Positions 45,547 through 56,136 of a stretch of DNA of 64,000 nucleotides are shown here, one piece after another. How positions within the stretch are numbered: position 1 is the stretch's first letter; every line of letters starts with the position of its first letter. Both the position numbers and the translations under genes were made by a program. The notes beneath the pieces were generated by a model. It saw only the letters and a program-made list of their open reading frames with translations. It was not told the origin of the DNA and made no database searches. This stretch comes from Triticum aestivum. Taxonomy: Eukaryota > Streptophyta > Magnoliopsida > Poales > Poaceae. The DNA lies in the NCBI RefSeq assembly GCF_018294505.1, contig NC_057794.1, forward strand, positions 188,017,716 through 188,081,715, read 5' to 3'.

Positions 45547-46048
45547 AGGCATAATTTGTTCCATACAAAGGGAGTTGTGAAGGAACGTTCTGTTTGCGTG
45601 ATCATAGATGGAGGGAGCTGCAATAACTTGGCTAGCATGGAGATGGTGGAGAAGCTATCTCTCACCACAAGACCACATCCACATCCTTACTACATCCAAT
45701 GGTTCAACAACAGCGGGAAGGTTAAGGTAACACGTACTGTTCATGTGCATTTTAGTATCTCTACATATGCTGATTATGTTGATTGTGATGTGGTACCTAT
45801 GCAAGCATGTTCCTTATTACTTGGTAGACCATGGCAATTTGATAAAAATTCTGTACACCATGGTAGAAACAATCAGTATACTCTTGTTCATAACGATAAA
45901 AATATTACTTTGCTTCCTATGACTCCTGATTCCATTTTGAAAGATGATATTAATAGAGCTAATAAAGCAAAACAGGAGACAAATAAGAGTGAAAATCAGA
46001 TTGTGGCAAAAGAATTTGAGCACCAAATGAAGCCTAATAATAAACATC
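45547..46048 (+). pseudogene. CRM protease region
   Basis: In frame with gag after the TAG. The active-site loop reads IIDGGSCNNLAS, the DGGS variant also seen in the Tat protease here, followed by DCDVVPMQACSLLLGRPW, the second conserved protease block. An indel near 46045 shifts the frame just before RT (the alternative frame ends at TGA 46074). Confidence 0.8.
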
Positions 46049-47265
46049 TACTGTTGTTTCTGAAATTAAATTGAAAAGTGCATGTTTACTTGCCACCAAA
46101 TCTGATATTGATGAGCTAGATTTTAGCAAATCTGTTTGCTATGCTTTTGTGTGCAAAGAGGCATTATTTTCATTCGAGGACGTGCCTTCCTCTTTGCCCC
46201 CTGCTGTCACTAACATTTTGCAGGAGTTCGCTGACGTCTTTCCACAAGACGTGCCACCGGGATTACCACCTATTCGAGGGATTGAGCATCAAATTGACTT
46301 AATTCCCGGTGCTTCGCTACCCAACCGTGCACCATACCGTACCAATCCAGAGGAGACGAAGGAGATTATGCGTCAAGTACAAGAACTGCTCGACAAAGGT
46401 TATATACGCGAATCCCTTAGTCCTTGTGCTGTTCCTATCATTTTAGTGCCGAAAAAGGATGGTACGTCGCGTTTGTGCGTTGATTGTAGAGGCATTAATA
46501 ATATTACTATTCGTTATCGTCATCCTATTCCTAGGCTAGATGATATGCTTGATGAATTGAGTGTCTCTACAATATTCTCCAAAGTTGATTTGCGTAGTGG
46601 ATACCATCAAATTCGTATGAAATTGGGTGATGAATGGAAAACAGCATTTAAAACTAAGTTTGGATTATATGAGTGGTTAGTCATGCCTTTTGGGTTAACT
46701 AATGCACCTAGTACTTTCATGAGGTTAATGAACGAAGTTTTACGTGCTTTCATTGGACGATTTGTGGTAGTTTACTTTGATGACATATTGATTTATAGCA
46801 AATCTTTGGAGGAACATTTGGAACATTTACGTGCTCTTTTTATTGCTCTACGTGATGCACGTTTGTTTGGAAACCTTGGAAAGTGCACCTTTTGCACCGA
46901 CCGCATATCTTTTCTTGGCTATGTTGTTACTCCATAGGGAATTGAAGTTGATAAAGCCAAGATTGAAGCTATTGAGAGTTGGCCGCATCCCAAAACAGTC
47001 ACACAAGTGAGGAGTTTCCTTGGCCTCGCTGGTTTCTATAGGCGTTTTGTGAGAGATTTCAGCACCATTGCTGCACCTCTCAACGAGCTTACAAAGAAGG
47101 ATGTGCCTTTTGTTTGGGGTACCGCACAGGGAGAAGCCTTCACGGTATTGAAAGATAAGTTGACACATGCTCCTTCACTCCAACTTCCTAATTTCAATAA
47201 GACTTTTGAGCTTGAATGTGATGCTAGTGGAATTGGATTAGGAGGTGTGTTATTACAAGATGGAA
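46049..47265 (+). pseudogene. CRM reverse transcriptase and start of RNase H
   Basis: Blocks in order: FADVFPQDVPPGLPPIRGIE, AVPIILVPKKDG, RLCVDCRGINNIT, FSKVDLRSGYHQIRM, FKTKFGLYEWLVMPFGLTNA and the catalytic box VVYFDDILIYS (near 46770). TAG at 46935-46937 interrupts after FLGYVVTP, another CAG-to-TAG change, and the frame resumes with [12 protein letters not shown] and the RNase H start ([20 protein letters not shown]). A frameshift at about 47265 ends this segment. RT active-site residues are intact. Confidence 0.9.
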
Positions 47266-49147
47266 ACATGTTGCATACTTTTCTGAAAAATTGAGTGGGC
47301 CTAGTCTGAACTATTCTACTTATGATAAAGAATTATATGCTCTTGTTCGGACCTTAGAAACATGGCAACATTATTTATGGCCCAAGGAATTTGTTATACA
47401 TTCTGATCATGAATCTTTGAAACACATTAAAAGTCAAGCAAAACTGAACCGTAGACATGCTAAATGGGTTGAATTCATTGAGACTTTCCCTTATGTCATT
47501 AAACACAAGAAGGGTAAAGAAAATGTTATTGCTGATGCCTTGTCTCGTCGTTATACTATGCTTTCAAAACTTGACTTTAAAATATTTGGTTTGGAGACCA
47601 TCAAAGATCAATATGTTCATGATGCTGAATTTAAAGATGTATTGCAGAATTGTAAGGAAGGGAGAACTTGGAACAAGTTCGTTCTTAACGATGGATTTGT
47701 GTTTCGTGCTAACAAGCTATGCATTCCAGCTAGCTCCGTTCGTCTTTTGTTGTTGCAGGAGGCGCATGGAGGAGGATTAATGGGACACTTTGGCGTCAAG
47801 AAGACGGAGGATATACTTGCTACACATTTCTTTTGGCCAAAGATGAGACGGGATGTTGAGCGTTTTATTGCTCGCTGCACTACATGTCAAAGAGCTAAGT
47901 CACGACTCAATCCTCATGGTTTATATATGCCTTTGCCTGTACCTAGTTTTCCTTGGGAGGATATTTCTATGGACTTTGTTTTAGGTTTACCTCATACAAA
48001 GAAGGGGAGGGATAGCATATTTGTTGTCGTGGATAGGTTCTCGAAAATGGCACACTTTATACCATGTCATAAAAGCGATGATGCAATTAATGTTGCTGAT
48101 TTGTTCTTTCGTGAAATTATTCGCTTACATGGTGTGCCAAATACTATTGTTTCAGATCGTGATACTAAATTTCTTAGCCACTTTTGGAGATGTTTATGGG
48201 CTAATTTGGGGACTAAGCTGCTTTTTAGTACTACTTGTCACCCCCAAACTGATGGACAAACTGAAGTAGTCAATAGAACATTGTCTACTATGCTTAGGGC
48301 TGTTTTGAAGAATAACAAGAAAATGTGGGAAGAATGCTTGCCTCATATTGAATTTGCTTATAATCGTTCATTGCATTCTACTACTAAGATGTGCCCTTTT
48401 GAAATTGTGTATGGTTTCCTACCTCATGCACCTATTGATTTGTTGCCTCTTCCATCTTCAGAGAAGGTTAATTTTGATGCTAAAGAATGTTCTGAATTGA
48501 TTTTAAAAATGCATGAGTTAACTAAGGAAAACATTGAGCGTATGAATGCTAAATATAAACTTGCTGGAGATAAGGGTAGAAAACATGTTGTGTTTGCGCC
48601 TGGAGATCTTGTTTGGTTACATTTGCGTAAAGATAGATTTCCTAATCTGCGCAAATCAAAGCTAATGCCACGTGCTGATGGTCCTTTTAAGGTGTTAGAG
48701 AAAATAAATGATAATGCATATAAACTTGAGCTACCTGTAGATTTTGGGGTTAGTCCCACTTTTAACATTGCAGATTTGAAGCCTTATTTGGGTGAGGAAG
48801 ATGCGCTTCCGTCGAGGACGACTTCATTTCAAGAAGGGGAGGATGATGAGGACATCAATACCATTGTTACACCCACAGCCCCTACTGTTACATATACTGG
48901 ACCAATTACTAGAGCTCGCGCACGCCAATTAAATTACCATGTACTTTCGTTTCTTGGTAATGATTCTAATGTTCACGAGATTATGATGCTGCCTAAATTG
49001 GATACATTTGTTTTGCTTACAAATGAAGGTCCTAGCTTGGAGAAGGATGAACATTGGAGCAAGAACACGCATGGAGTTGATGGCATGCGCAAGGGGATCA
49101 AGAACGGAGTTACAAGTGATGATTTCAGGACTTTGAAGCCGCCATAA
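47266..49147 (+). pseudogene. CRM RNase H end, integrase and C-terminal tail reading into the 3' LTR
   Basis: This long intact frame (about 620 codons) has RNase H blocks [28 protein letters not shown] and [11 protein letters not shown]. The integrase zinc domain reads [16 protein letters not shown] and [10 protein letters not shown]. The catalytic core keeps its acidic triad ([36 protein letters not shown]). The C-terminal domain has [17 protein letters not shown] and [14 protein letters not shown]. At 48844 the frame passes from the polypurine tract into the LTR and continues about 100 codons to 49147. No chromodomain of the Tekay type is present, as expected for CRM, whose C-terminal CR motif lies partly in the LTR. 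Confidence 0.92.
48831..48843 (+). promoter_or_regulatory. CRM polypurine tract
   Basis: AAGAAGGGGAGGA directly abuts the 3' LTR start TGATGAGGACATC. It lies within the pol reading frame. Confidence 0.9.
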
Positions 49148-49761
49148 GGAGTGCATGAAGTCTTGGACGAAATATACAAGATGCCACTTCATAATATTCG
49201 TCCATAGGCTATTCTAGGTGCTGCGTCACCTTATTAATGGGCCAGGCCCATGTAATTTCGAAATACTTAAGTATAGGCTATTTTTAGAGTCCGTATGTGT
49301 GGGGAAACAAGAGTTAGGGTTGGTTTCGGACCCCACCCTCAAGGGCCACGAAATTCCCCTCTCTTCCTCCATATATACAGCCCTTAGGGCATCGTTTAGA
49401 CTTTGGGTTTTGTTTAGATTAAAAGTTCGCCATAGCTGCAACTTCATGTACTTCGTTTGTGTCCAACGACCAGACCAAGACGTCACAGAACCCCACCTTG
49501 ATCAATAAAGCTTTCATCTTATATTCGCAATATCCCGATTGCAATCTCAGTTTCTTGCTTGTTCTTCGTTTGCTCGCAGGAAACAGACCCTCGTGGTCTG
49601 GTTGATCGTGCTCCGGCGTGGTCAATAACCCTCGGAAGTTGGTTTAGCGATTGCTAAGGCGCGACGTATCACACGTTCGTAGTCTAATCATCAAGGTTGA
49701 CTCCCACAGAAAACGATAGCCACCATCTCATCGAAACATCGGGACACCTTAGCCTTTATCA
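48844..49761 (+). repeat. CRM 3' LTR, complete
   Basis: 918 bases, TGATGAGGACATC to CTTTATCA, nearly identical to the solo LTR at 39411. TATA-like tatataca near 49372 and AATAAA at 49504-49509. Followed by ATTTG of the host. Confidence 0.93.
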
Positions 49762-51578
49762 ATTTGCAACTTCCAAGTGCTTTGTGAGGTATATCTTCAG
49801 CAAGAGCCGACTGTAGAACTGTTTAGAGAATACTTCTATCTGAACCGGCAGAACGAGTGCACCAACGGCCTTAGCTTAGAGCTTGGAGGCATCTCAATTC
49901 AGCACCGACAGGGTGCTGTCTTCCCTCTCATAGTTTTACCAAGTCACCCAAAGGACTGGAACCAAACTTGGTTTTACTGTAAGGACATCTCACCAGCCAA
50001 CGAGAAGCCACTGCCGGGTTACCGCCCCGATCGTCTTGACTCCAAGTTCACAGTTCCAGATAAACTAACTGTTGCTGAACGCAAGAAGCTGCTTCCATCC
50101 ATCAGAAGAATCAACGCTTTTTTGGTGAACGGTTTAACCGGTGTTGATCTGACCCGCTGCTGGATCTCATGTCGGGTTATTCCATTAAGCCTCCGGTCAA
50201 AATTGATGTATGAATATGGTGGAGGCCCGGACGACTCTCTTCGTCATAGCCCGATTCAACTAACCGAAGAAGACATTGTCTCAATGTCAAACCTTTTGGT
50301 GAATGGGTAATATGAAGACTGCAGTATTGTTGGGTTAAATCACTTCTGTAAACTTAACCCGGTACCAGAAGTAAGGATATTCTGATCTCTTTTCCTTTTG
50401 TATTTTGCCGAGCCGTATTTTTTAGCACTGATCCTTCCTCTTGTTCTCTGTAGGCCAATTCTGACTTTTGGAAAGTGAAATATGACCACAAAGCTACTAA
50501 GAAGGCGAAAATCGCCGCCATGAATGCCAAGAAAACGTCCCGGAGATCGAAGAAGAAAAAGAAAACCACTGCTGAAGATTTGATGAAACTTGACGACACA
50601 TCTGACTCGGAGGTAGCCCTTGATTTCCTTGGCCAATTTTTTAACAATCTTATTGACACTGATCCTTACCAGGATGACACTAGGGCCAGTCAGGCCGGGG
50701 AAGCTGAGGTAACTATTATTTCCTCCGACTCAGAGTCCTTACCAGGACACAAAGTTCGACGAGTGATCTGTAAAGTAAGGTTTTCTAACCCTTTAGCTCA
50801 CTTGGATCCCAAATTTCATTCGAAAAAGCAGCAACATGAAAGCCGCCGTGCAGCTGGGTTTGAAGATGAACCGGCTATCGTCCTTCAACAAACTCCTCAG
50901 AAACGTCTGAATGAGGTTCACTTATCTCTGTCTTTAACTCTTCTTAATGGATCTTTCTCCTTGAATTTCTGTGAACTCTCTTTTATACTTTCAGGAGGTG
51001 TCTCATTCCTCTGGCAACTCTTCGCAAACCCAATTCCCAGCTTTCAAGACTACTCCCGGGTAATCAGTAATCCTCCTTTCTTTTGGGTTGTTCAATTTTA
51101 TCTTTATACTGACAATGCTGCAACATTTTCTTCTTAGCGGCTAAGCTAAATCAAAAAAGGCGAAGGCAACAAAACCGGTAGAAGACTCGCCAGTGCTGGC
51201 ATCTGATCCGGCTTGGCCGCCTTCTGCATTAACCGATGCTCCAGAAGATCTGCCTATTGACAATGAAGCAAATCCTCTGGAGCCGTCTTTTGACGAAGCC
51301 ACTGTGAATCCTTCTACAGCTGGACCGTCAAGCTCAACCGACCCGCCGTCTCCACCTGTTCAAGATGTTCAAATTACTGGGAGCCGCTTTGTTGAGTCGT
51401 GGAACCCAATGGTGCTGGCTCGATGCACAGCAAAACAATAGGCATTGGAGAAGCTGAAGCTTTGCTTTGACGTTGCCAACTATGACTGTCTCAATGCCAG
51501 TGACATTTTATCCGGCTATCTCAGTCATGTACACTCCAGTCGCGAGTCTGAGATCAAGATGGTCAAGCAGCTTCAGTT
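49762..51578 (+). repeat. Host (Tat antisense gene) segment, copy B of 1817 bp
   Basis: Same length and same ends as copy A. It keeps the splice sites (donor at 50371, acceptor before 50454, donor after 50915, acceptor tttcag at 50994, donor at 51060, acceptor before 51138). It has its own nonsense changes: TAA at 50308-50310 (AAA in copy A) and TAG at 51439-51441 (CAA or CAG context in the other copies). Differences from copy A are scattered single bases, so duplication is not recent on the scale of sequencing error. Confidence 0.9.
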
Positions 51579-53283
51579 ACAAGTGATGATTTCAGGACTT
51601 TGAAGCCGCCATAAGGAGTGCATGAAGCCTTGGACAAAATATACAAGATGCCACTTCATAATATTCGTCCATAGGCTATTCTAGGTGCTGCATCACCTTA
51701 TTAATGGGCCAGGCCCATGTAATTTCGAAATACTTAAGTATAGGATATTTTTAGAGTCCGTATGTGTGGGGAAACAAGAGTTAGGGTTGGTTTCGGACCC
51801 CACCCTCAAGGGCCACGAAATTCCCCCCTCTTCCTCCATATATACAGCCCTTAGGGCGTCGTTTAGACTTTGGGTTTTGTTTAGATTAAAAGTTCGCCAT
51901 AGCTGCAACTTCGCGTACTTCGTTTGTGTCCAACGACCAGACCAAGACGTCACAGAACCCCACCTTGATCAATAAAACTTTCATCTTATATTCGCAATAT
52001 CCCGATTGCAATCTCAGTTTCTTGCTTGTTCTTCGTTTGCCCGCAGGAAACAGACCCTCGTGGTCAGGTTGACCGTGCTCCAGCGTGGTCAATAACCCTC
52101 GGAAGTTGGTTTAGCGATTGCTAAGGCGCGATGTCTCGCACGTTCGTAGTCGGATCGTCAAGGTCGACTCCCACAGAAAACGATAGCCACCATCTCATCG
52201 AAACATCGGGACACCTTAGCCTTTATCAAGTGGTATCAGATTTCCAGGTTGCTCGGTGAGATTTTACAGTTTTTTGTAGATTAGATCGAGTCTGTTCTTC
52301 ATACCTACAGTCCATGAAAAAGCCAGAAAAAAAATTAGGGTTAGTTCATCATATCCGAACCAATCTGAGCCTTTGCATAATCTTTTTAGGGTTTTTGCTT
52401 TGTTGAATTTGCGGTTGCATCGTCGTGTCAAGTTGCTGGTCTTAGAGTCTAGTCTTTTAGAGTTTCGAGTTCTGGTCATAAGTTGTCACGCCGTCGCCGC
52501 ACCATCATCATCGCCCATCTACCACATTTGCTTATCCGCCACCGCTCTGAATCCATATCCATATACCACCACCAATCCGTATCCATATACCACCACCAAT
52601 CTGTATCCATATACCACCACCGCTACCATATACCACCACCACTGCCATATACCACAACCATATATCCACCACCAATCCGAGTTCTTCTCATATTAGGTTT
52701 GTTCTTGAGATCAATCTAAATTCTGATTCGTGTTTCCTTGCCTGCGTAGGTCTCGAAAAAAAAAGAGTCTGGAGACCCCCGGGCAGGTTTTAGGCCAAAA
52801 TTTTCATGGGCAATTTTTTTTCCCTATCCTATTTTTAGGCTTTTCTGAGTCTTTTGAGCCACGTGCCATCATAGTGATTTTTTATCGCACTTTTTCGTCG
52901 TTGCTGCCCTGATTTCCGAAAAAAGTGAATTTTTTTTTCGTGCCCATCCTATCAGTTTGACGAGGGAATAGTTTCGAGACACTCGCCATTATAGTGATTT
53001 TTCGCAAAAAAAAGAGGAGCGCAAAAAAAGGAGCGCAAAAAAAAGAGCGAAAAAAAGAGTTCCAGAGTGTGCTTTTCCCTTATTTACGTGCAGCGCCGGG
53101 ATTTTGTTAGTGTTCTAGGCTCGCGTCTCTAGCACGGTCTAGCCTAGGACCAGCACAGTACCGTCGTTGAGCGTTTATTCAACTTTGCATCTCTGAATTG
53201 ATTATTGCTGAACCTTTTTGCTACCATACTATAAGCCTTCCCAGCTCCACATACATCCACGTCGTGCGCTTGACTCTCCCTGG
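51579..53283 (+). mobile_element. CRM 5' fragment, copy B: truncated LTR, primer-binding site and leader
   Basis: 51579-52228 repeats the 650-base truncated LTR with the identical AGTT joint (51575-51578). TGGTATCAGA at 52231-52240 is the primer-binding site. The leader runs to about 53283, corresponding to 43852 of the full copy. Then CRM sequence stops and an 18-base copy of nearby leader sequence leads into host DNA. No gag or pol is present. Confidence 0.88.
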
Positions 53284-53306
53284 CTACCATACTATAAGCC
53301 TGCCCA
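53283..53306 (+). repeat. Templated filler at the CRM/host joint
   Basis: gctaccatactataagcc at 53283-53300 duplicates 53220-53237, exactly 63 bases upstream, and is followed by tgccca and then host sequence tctccacctgctcaag. A short copied filler at a breakpoint is the signature of error-prone double-strand break repair. Confidence 0.8.
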
Positions 53307-53546
53307 TCTCCACCTGCTCAAGATGTTCAAATTACTGGGAGCCGCTTTGTTGAGCCGGGGAACCCAATGGTGCTGGCTCGATGCACAGCAAAGCAAGAGG
53401 CATTGGAGAAGCAGAAGCTTTGCTTTGACGTTGCCAACTATGACTGTCTCAATGCCAGTGACATTTTATCCGGCTATCTCAGTCATGTACACTCCAGTCG
53501 CGAGTCTGAGATCAAGATGGTCAAGCAACTTCAGTTGAAGTATGAA
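53307..53546 (+). pseudogene. Antisense gene exon 5, third copy
   Basis: Corresponds to 41915-42144 of copy A but continues beyond the AGTT joint with the undisturbed host sequence (CAGTTGAAGTATGAA) to a GTATGT donor at 53547. It therefore shows the original exon end and proves that the sequence following AGTT in copies A and B is foreign. Confidence 0.75.
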
Positions 53547-54013
53547 GTATGTTTTTTCCGGTTTACTTGTATTCCTTCAGCCCCCAAGTCTTCAGATTAT
53601 GAGAGAAATAGAATAACCTGTTGATTGTAAAATATAGGGCGAAGCTTTTACCTATGAATCAATGATAAAAAACAAAGCTTCACCTGTAGTCCCCAAGAAC
53701 CGGTTCATTTTGATCATAAATGAATCGGTACTTAAAAATTGATGTAAAGACCGTCTTCAAAGTACTTAATGCTCCGGTTTAACCTTGATAAACTTGCTGA
53801 ACTGCATACATTAGCCCCCAAGTGCCAAGTGCTATTACTTTGTAAGGTACTTGGGACTTTAAATATTTTTGTAGTGTCACAGAAATCTGATTTGGCATAC
53901 ATTATCCCCCAAGTATCAAGTACTTTACAAGTGGTTTATTTGTAAAGTGTTTCAGACTTGAATCTTGAATTTGAAATTGAAACCAAGTCTTGGCTCATCT
54001 GAATGTTTTACAG
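53547..54013 (+). other. Intron 5 of the antisense gene
   Basis: Runs from GTATGT to ttttacag at 54013. It contains three versions of a cattagcccccaagtgccaag-like word (near 53582, 53813 and 53904), a motif also repeated at 55620-55930. Confidence 0.5.
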
Positions 54014-54938
54014 AATGCCTTGTCTGAGTTAAACTTTCAATTGACTAACGCAAAGACCCGACTAGCAAATCAGGAGAGAGAAATCAAATCTTCTAACTCC
54101 AAACTGCAAATAAGCCTCTTTGCAATGGAAAATTTGAAGATTAGCTTTGCTGCCAAGGAGAAAACTTGGGAAAATGAAAAAACACTTCTGACCCAACGAG
54201 CCGAGACAGCTGAAACAGCTCTGAAAGAGATTTCAATAGAGCTGAATGGGTTAAAGGGGCAGGTGGCTCAGATGGTAGCTGCTATCTTTGGTAAGTTGCC
54301 TGACTTGATCTTTTGTGTATTTTTTGACAAACCGCTGTATAAGCCGTTACCTGACTTTGCGTGAAAAAATTTATGCAGGTCCTCGAAGCAAGAATCTGAG
54401 CAAAGACCCATTGATTAAACTAAAGGCAGTATATACTTTAGTTGAACAATTGTATATCGGCGCACAACGGGCTCTAGCCACCATCTCTCCTGCTAACCAA
54501 GGACCCAACCGGCTCAGCGACGTCCTGAAAAAGCTATCCATCCTTCCTGCCAGGTTCCAAGAAGTAAAACGCTCCTGTGCGCGAGCCAGAGCCTTGACTG
54601 CCCTAAGCCGCTCCAAGGCTTGGGTGCCAGATCTAGACCCGGCGGACGTAGCAATAGGCTATCCCACCGTGAAAGAGGACGGGTCTCCCTTTGATCAGGA
54701 TGACTTCATGGCTTGTGTACGCGGAGTCCAGCCTCAGGCGACTAGCCTTGGAGATGACACCAATGTTGATAAGTACCAACCGGGTTTTGATAGTGAGAAT
54801 AAGAAGATGGCCACTCCCTCATACAAAGTAATAGACTTGATCCCACTAGTGAGAGAAGATACATTTGCTCCGGAGGTTGACCTGGCCGGCCTGATCGACG
54901 ACGAAGCCGAATTTGTAGCCATGAATGGCTTTGACTGA
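54014..54938 (+). pseudogene. Antisense gene exons 6 and 7
   Basis: Exon 6 (54014-54290) encodes a heptad-rich stretch, LSELNFQLTNAKTRLANQER onward, most likely a coiled coil. It joins in phase 1 across an 88-base intron (GTAAGT to tttatgcag) to exon 7 (54379-54938). Exon 7 contains LVEQLYIGAQRALATISPAN and RFQEVKRSCARARALTALSR, then an acidic tail ending NGFD at TGA 54936-54938. Both exons are open and well preserved, in contrast to the broken 5' part. The role is unknown; family members are expressed from Tat elements of many grasses according to general knowledge of such antisense frames. Confidence 0.65.
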
Positions 54939-56136
54939 TCAAAACCCAACTTCCAGCAAACAGAAGGTGGTGAACCGGCGAGGGAGGGACAATGATCATC
55001 TTCATGGGCTTATAAAGCCTTGTAATAACTTAGTTGTTAAAACACCGCATGTTTGCTTATGCCATCGCGCATAAAATACTTCTATCTGAATCTGTGTTTT
55101 CAGATGCCAATGCATGCATCATTTAATGTTTGTCTCTGCAATGCTTGAACTCTGTTCCTGTAAATATAAAGAAAAGACTGGCTTGGCGGTTTAAAATCAA
55201 ACGGGTTTAAACACCTAATTTATAGCCAATATATTTACCTCAATAAGAACCGGAGACAAATATAAATAAAGGATAAGGGCTTTAAAACTAACTCTTTAGT
55301 TAACACAGCAGATAAGTGCGCATAAGTAATAACCATACCTTGTCCCTTTTGATATTTAGATCGCCGGTTTAAATAACTCGGGTAATGATTACTATACCTT
55401 GGTAGGCTCTACCTTTTGATCCGTAAGCCGCCGGTGTGAATGACCCAGGCGGTTATGCTGTCAAATAGTCAAGCCGGTGAAGAGGACCAGGCTAATTGTT
55501 TGTAACATTGAAACAAAAAAGCAAGCAATAGATAAAAATAATTTAATCCTGTACTAAAAAAGGTGGGGGTTTCTGATTCGAATACGATCAGTAAACCAGA
55601 CCAAAGGGGTTAAGCTAAGGTTCGAATAGGACCATATAGCCCCAGTGGCTTTGGCGTTGCGCCGATCAAGAGGGTACCGACATCTATGTTCTCTTTGGTT
55701 CAAATATGACCTATGTTTGAACTGGAAGCCCCCAAATGACCTTGAGAGGTTTTTAACGACCCTGATTCAAATGCGATCCAAGTCGGACTCAAAAGGGGTT
55801 AAGCTATGATTCAGATATGATCAAGAAGCCCCCAAGTGAGTTTTGTCCTTGAGCCGATTAAGAGGGTTATGATAGCTATGTTCTCTTTGGTTCGAATACA
55901 ATCTATGTTTGAACAGGAAGCCCCCAAGTGACCATGAGATTTGCAGCTAGATTCAGATACAATCATAAGCCGGAGAAAAAAAGGTTAGATTTGATTCAAA
56001 TATGATCAGCTCCATATAGTCTTTTGAAAATGAGAAAAAACACAGTCTTCGAAAAGAAAAGAGACCGATGGTCTTACTTTATTGCTTATCATGGTATATA
56101 CAATGTGAACGTATGTACATGATGAGAGCCGGTGGC
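54939..56136. repeat. Spacer between convergent antisense gene and pol, with 192-base imperfect repeat
   Basis: No gene. A block containing aaaggggttaagcta, then gagggt, gttctctttggttc, atctatgtttgaac and ggaagcccccaa occurs at about 55596-55775 and again at about 55790-55970 (gttctc at 55688 and 55880, 192 apart). Tandem repeats in this position are common in Tat elements. Confidence 0.6.

Larger units (their letters stand above)
42145..49761 (+). mobile_element. CRM-type Ty3/gypsy retrotransposon, nearly complete
   Basis: Order: truncated 5' LTR, primer-binding site, 1.2 kb leader, gag, protease, RT, RNase H, integrase, polypurine tract, complete 3' LTR. The pol frame continues into the 3' LTR, a trait of the CRM clade. 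Two nonsense codons (TAG 45544, TAG 46935) and two frameshifts (about 46045 and 47265) break the polyprotein. The right flank is ATTTG, the same target site as the solo LTR at 39411, while the left flank is unrelated host sequence, so this copy arose by rearrangement and not by its own insertion here. Confidence 0.88.
38455..54938 (+). pseudogene. Spliced antisense gene (aORF) of the Tat element, interrupted by CRM insertion
   Basis: A plus-strand gene lies inside the minus-strand Tat element. Exons by GT-AG signals: 5' UTR exon to 38614 (CTC|GTAAGT), exon 2 from 39108 with ATG at 39121, continuing after the inserted LTR at 40333-40936 (GAA|GTAAGG), exon 3 41020-41481, exon 4 41562-41625, exon 5 from 41704 (completed only in the third copy, to 53546), exon 6 54014-54290 (G|GTAAGT) and exon 7 54379-54938 with TGA. 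Exon 2 contains GEVIVFTDHMNRGFSPPG and PSHPKDWNQTWFYC, wording typical of the grass protein family catalogued as putative gypsy-type transposon (Transposase_28). Exon 3 is Lys-rich and acidic. Exons 6-7 include a coiled coil (AAKEKTWENEKTLLTQRAET). A TAG at 39232-39234 is in frame, so this copy is inactive. The function of such proteins is unknown. Confidence 0.75.
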
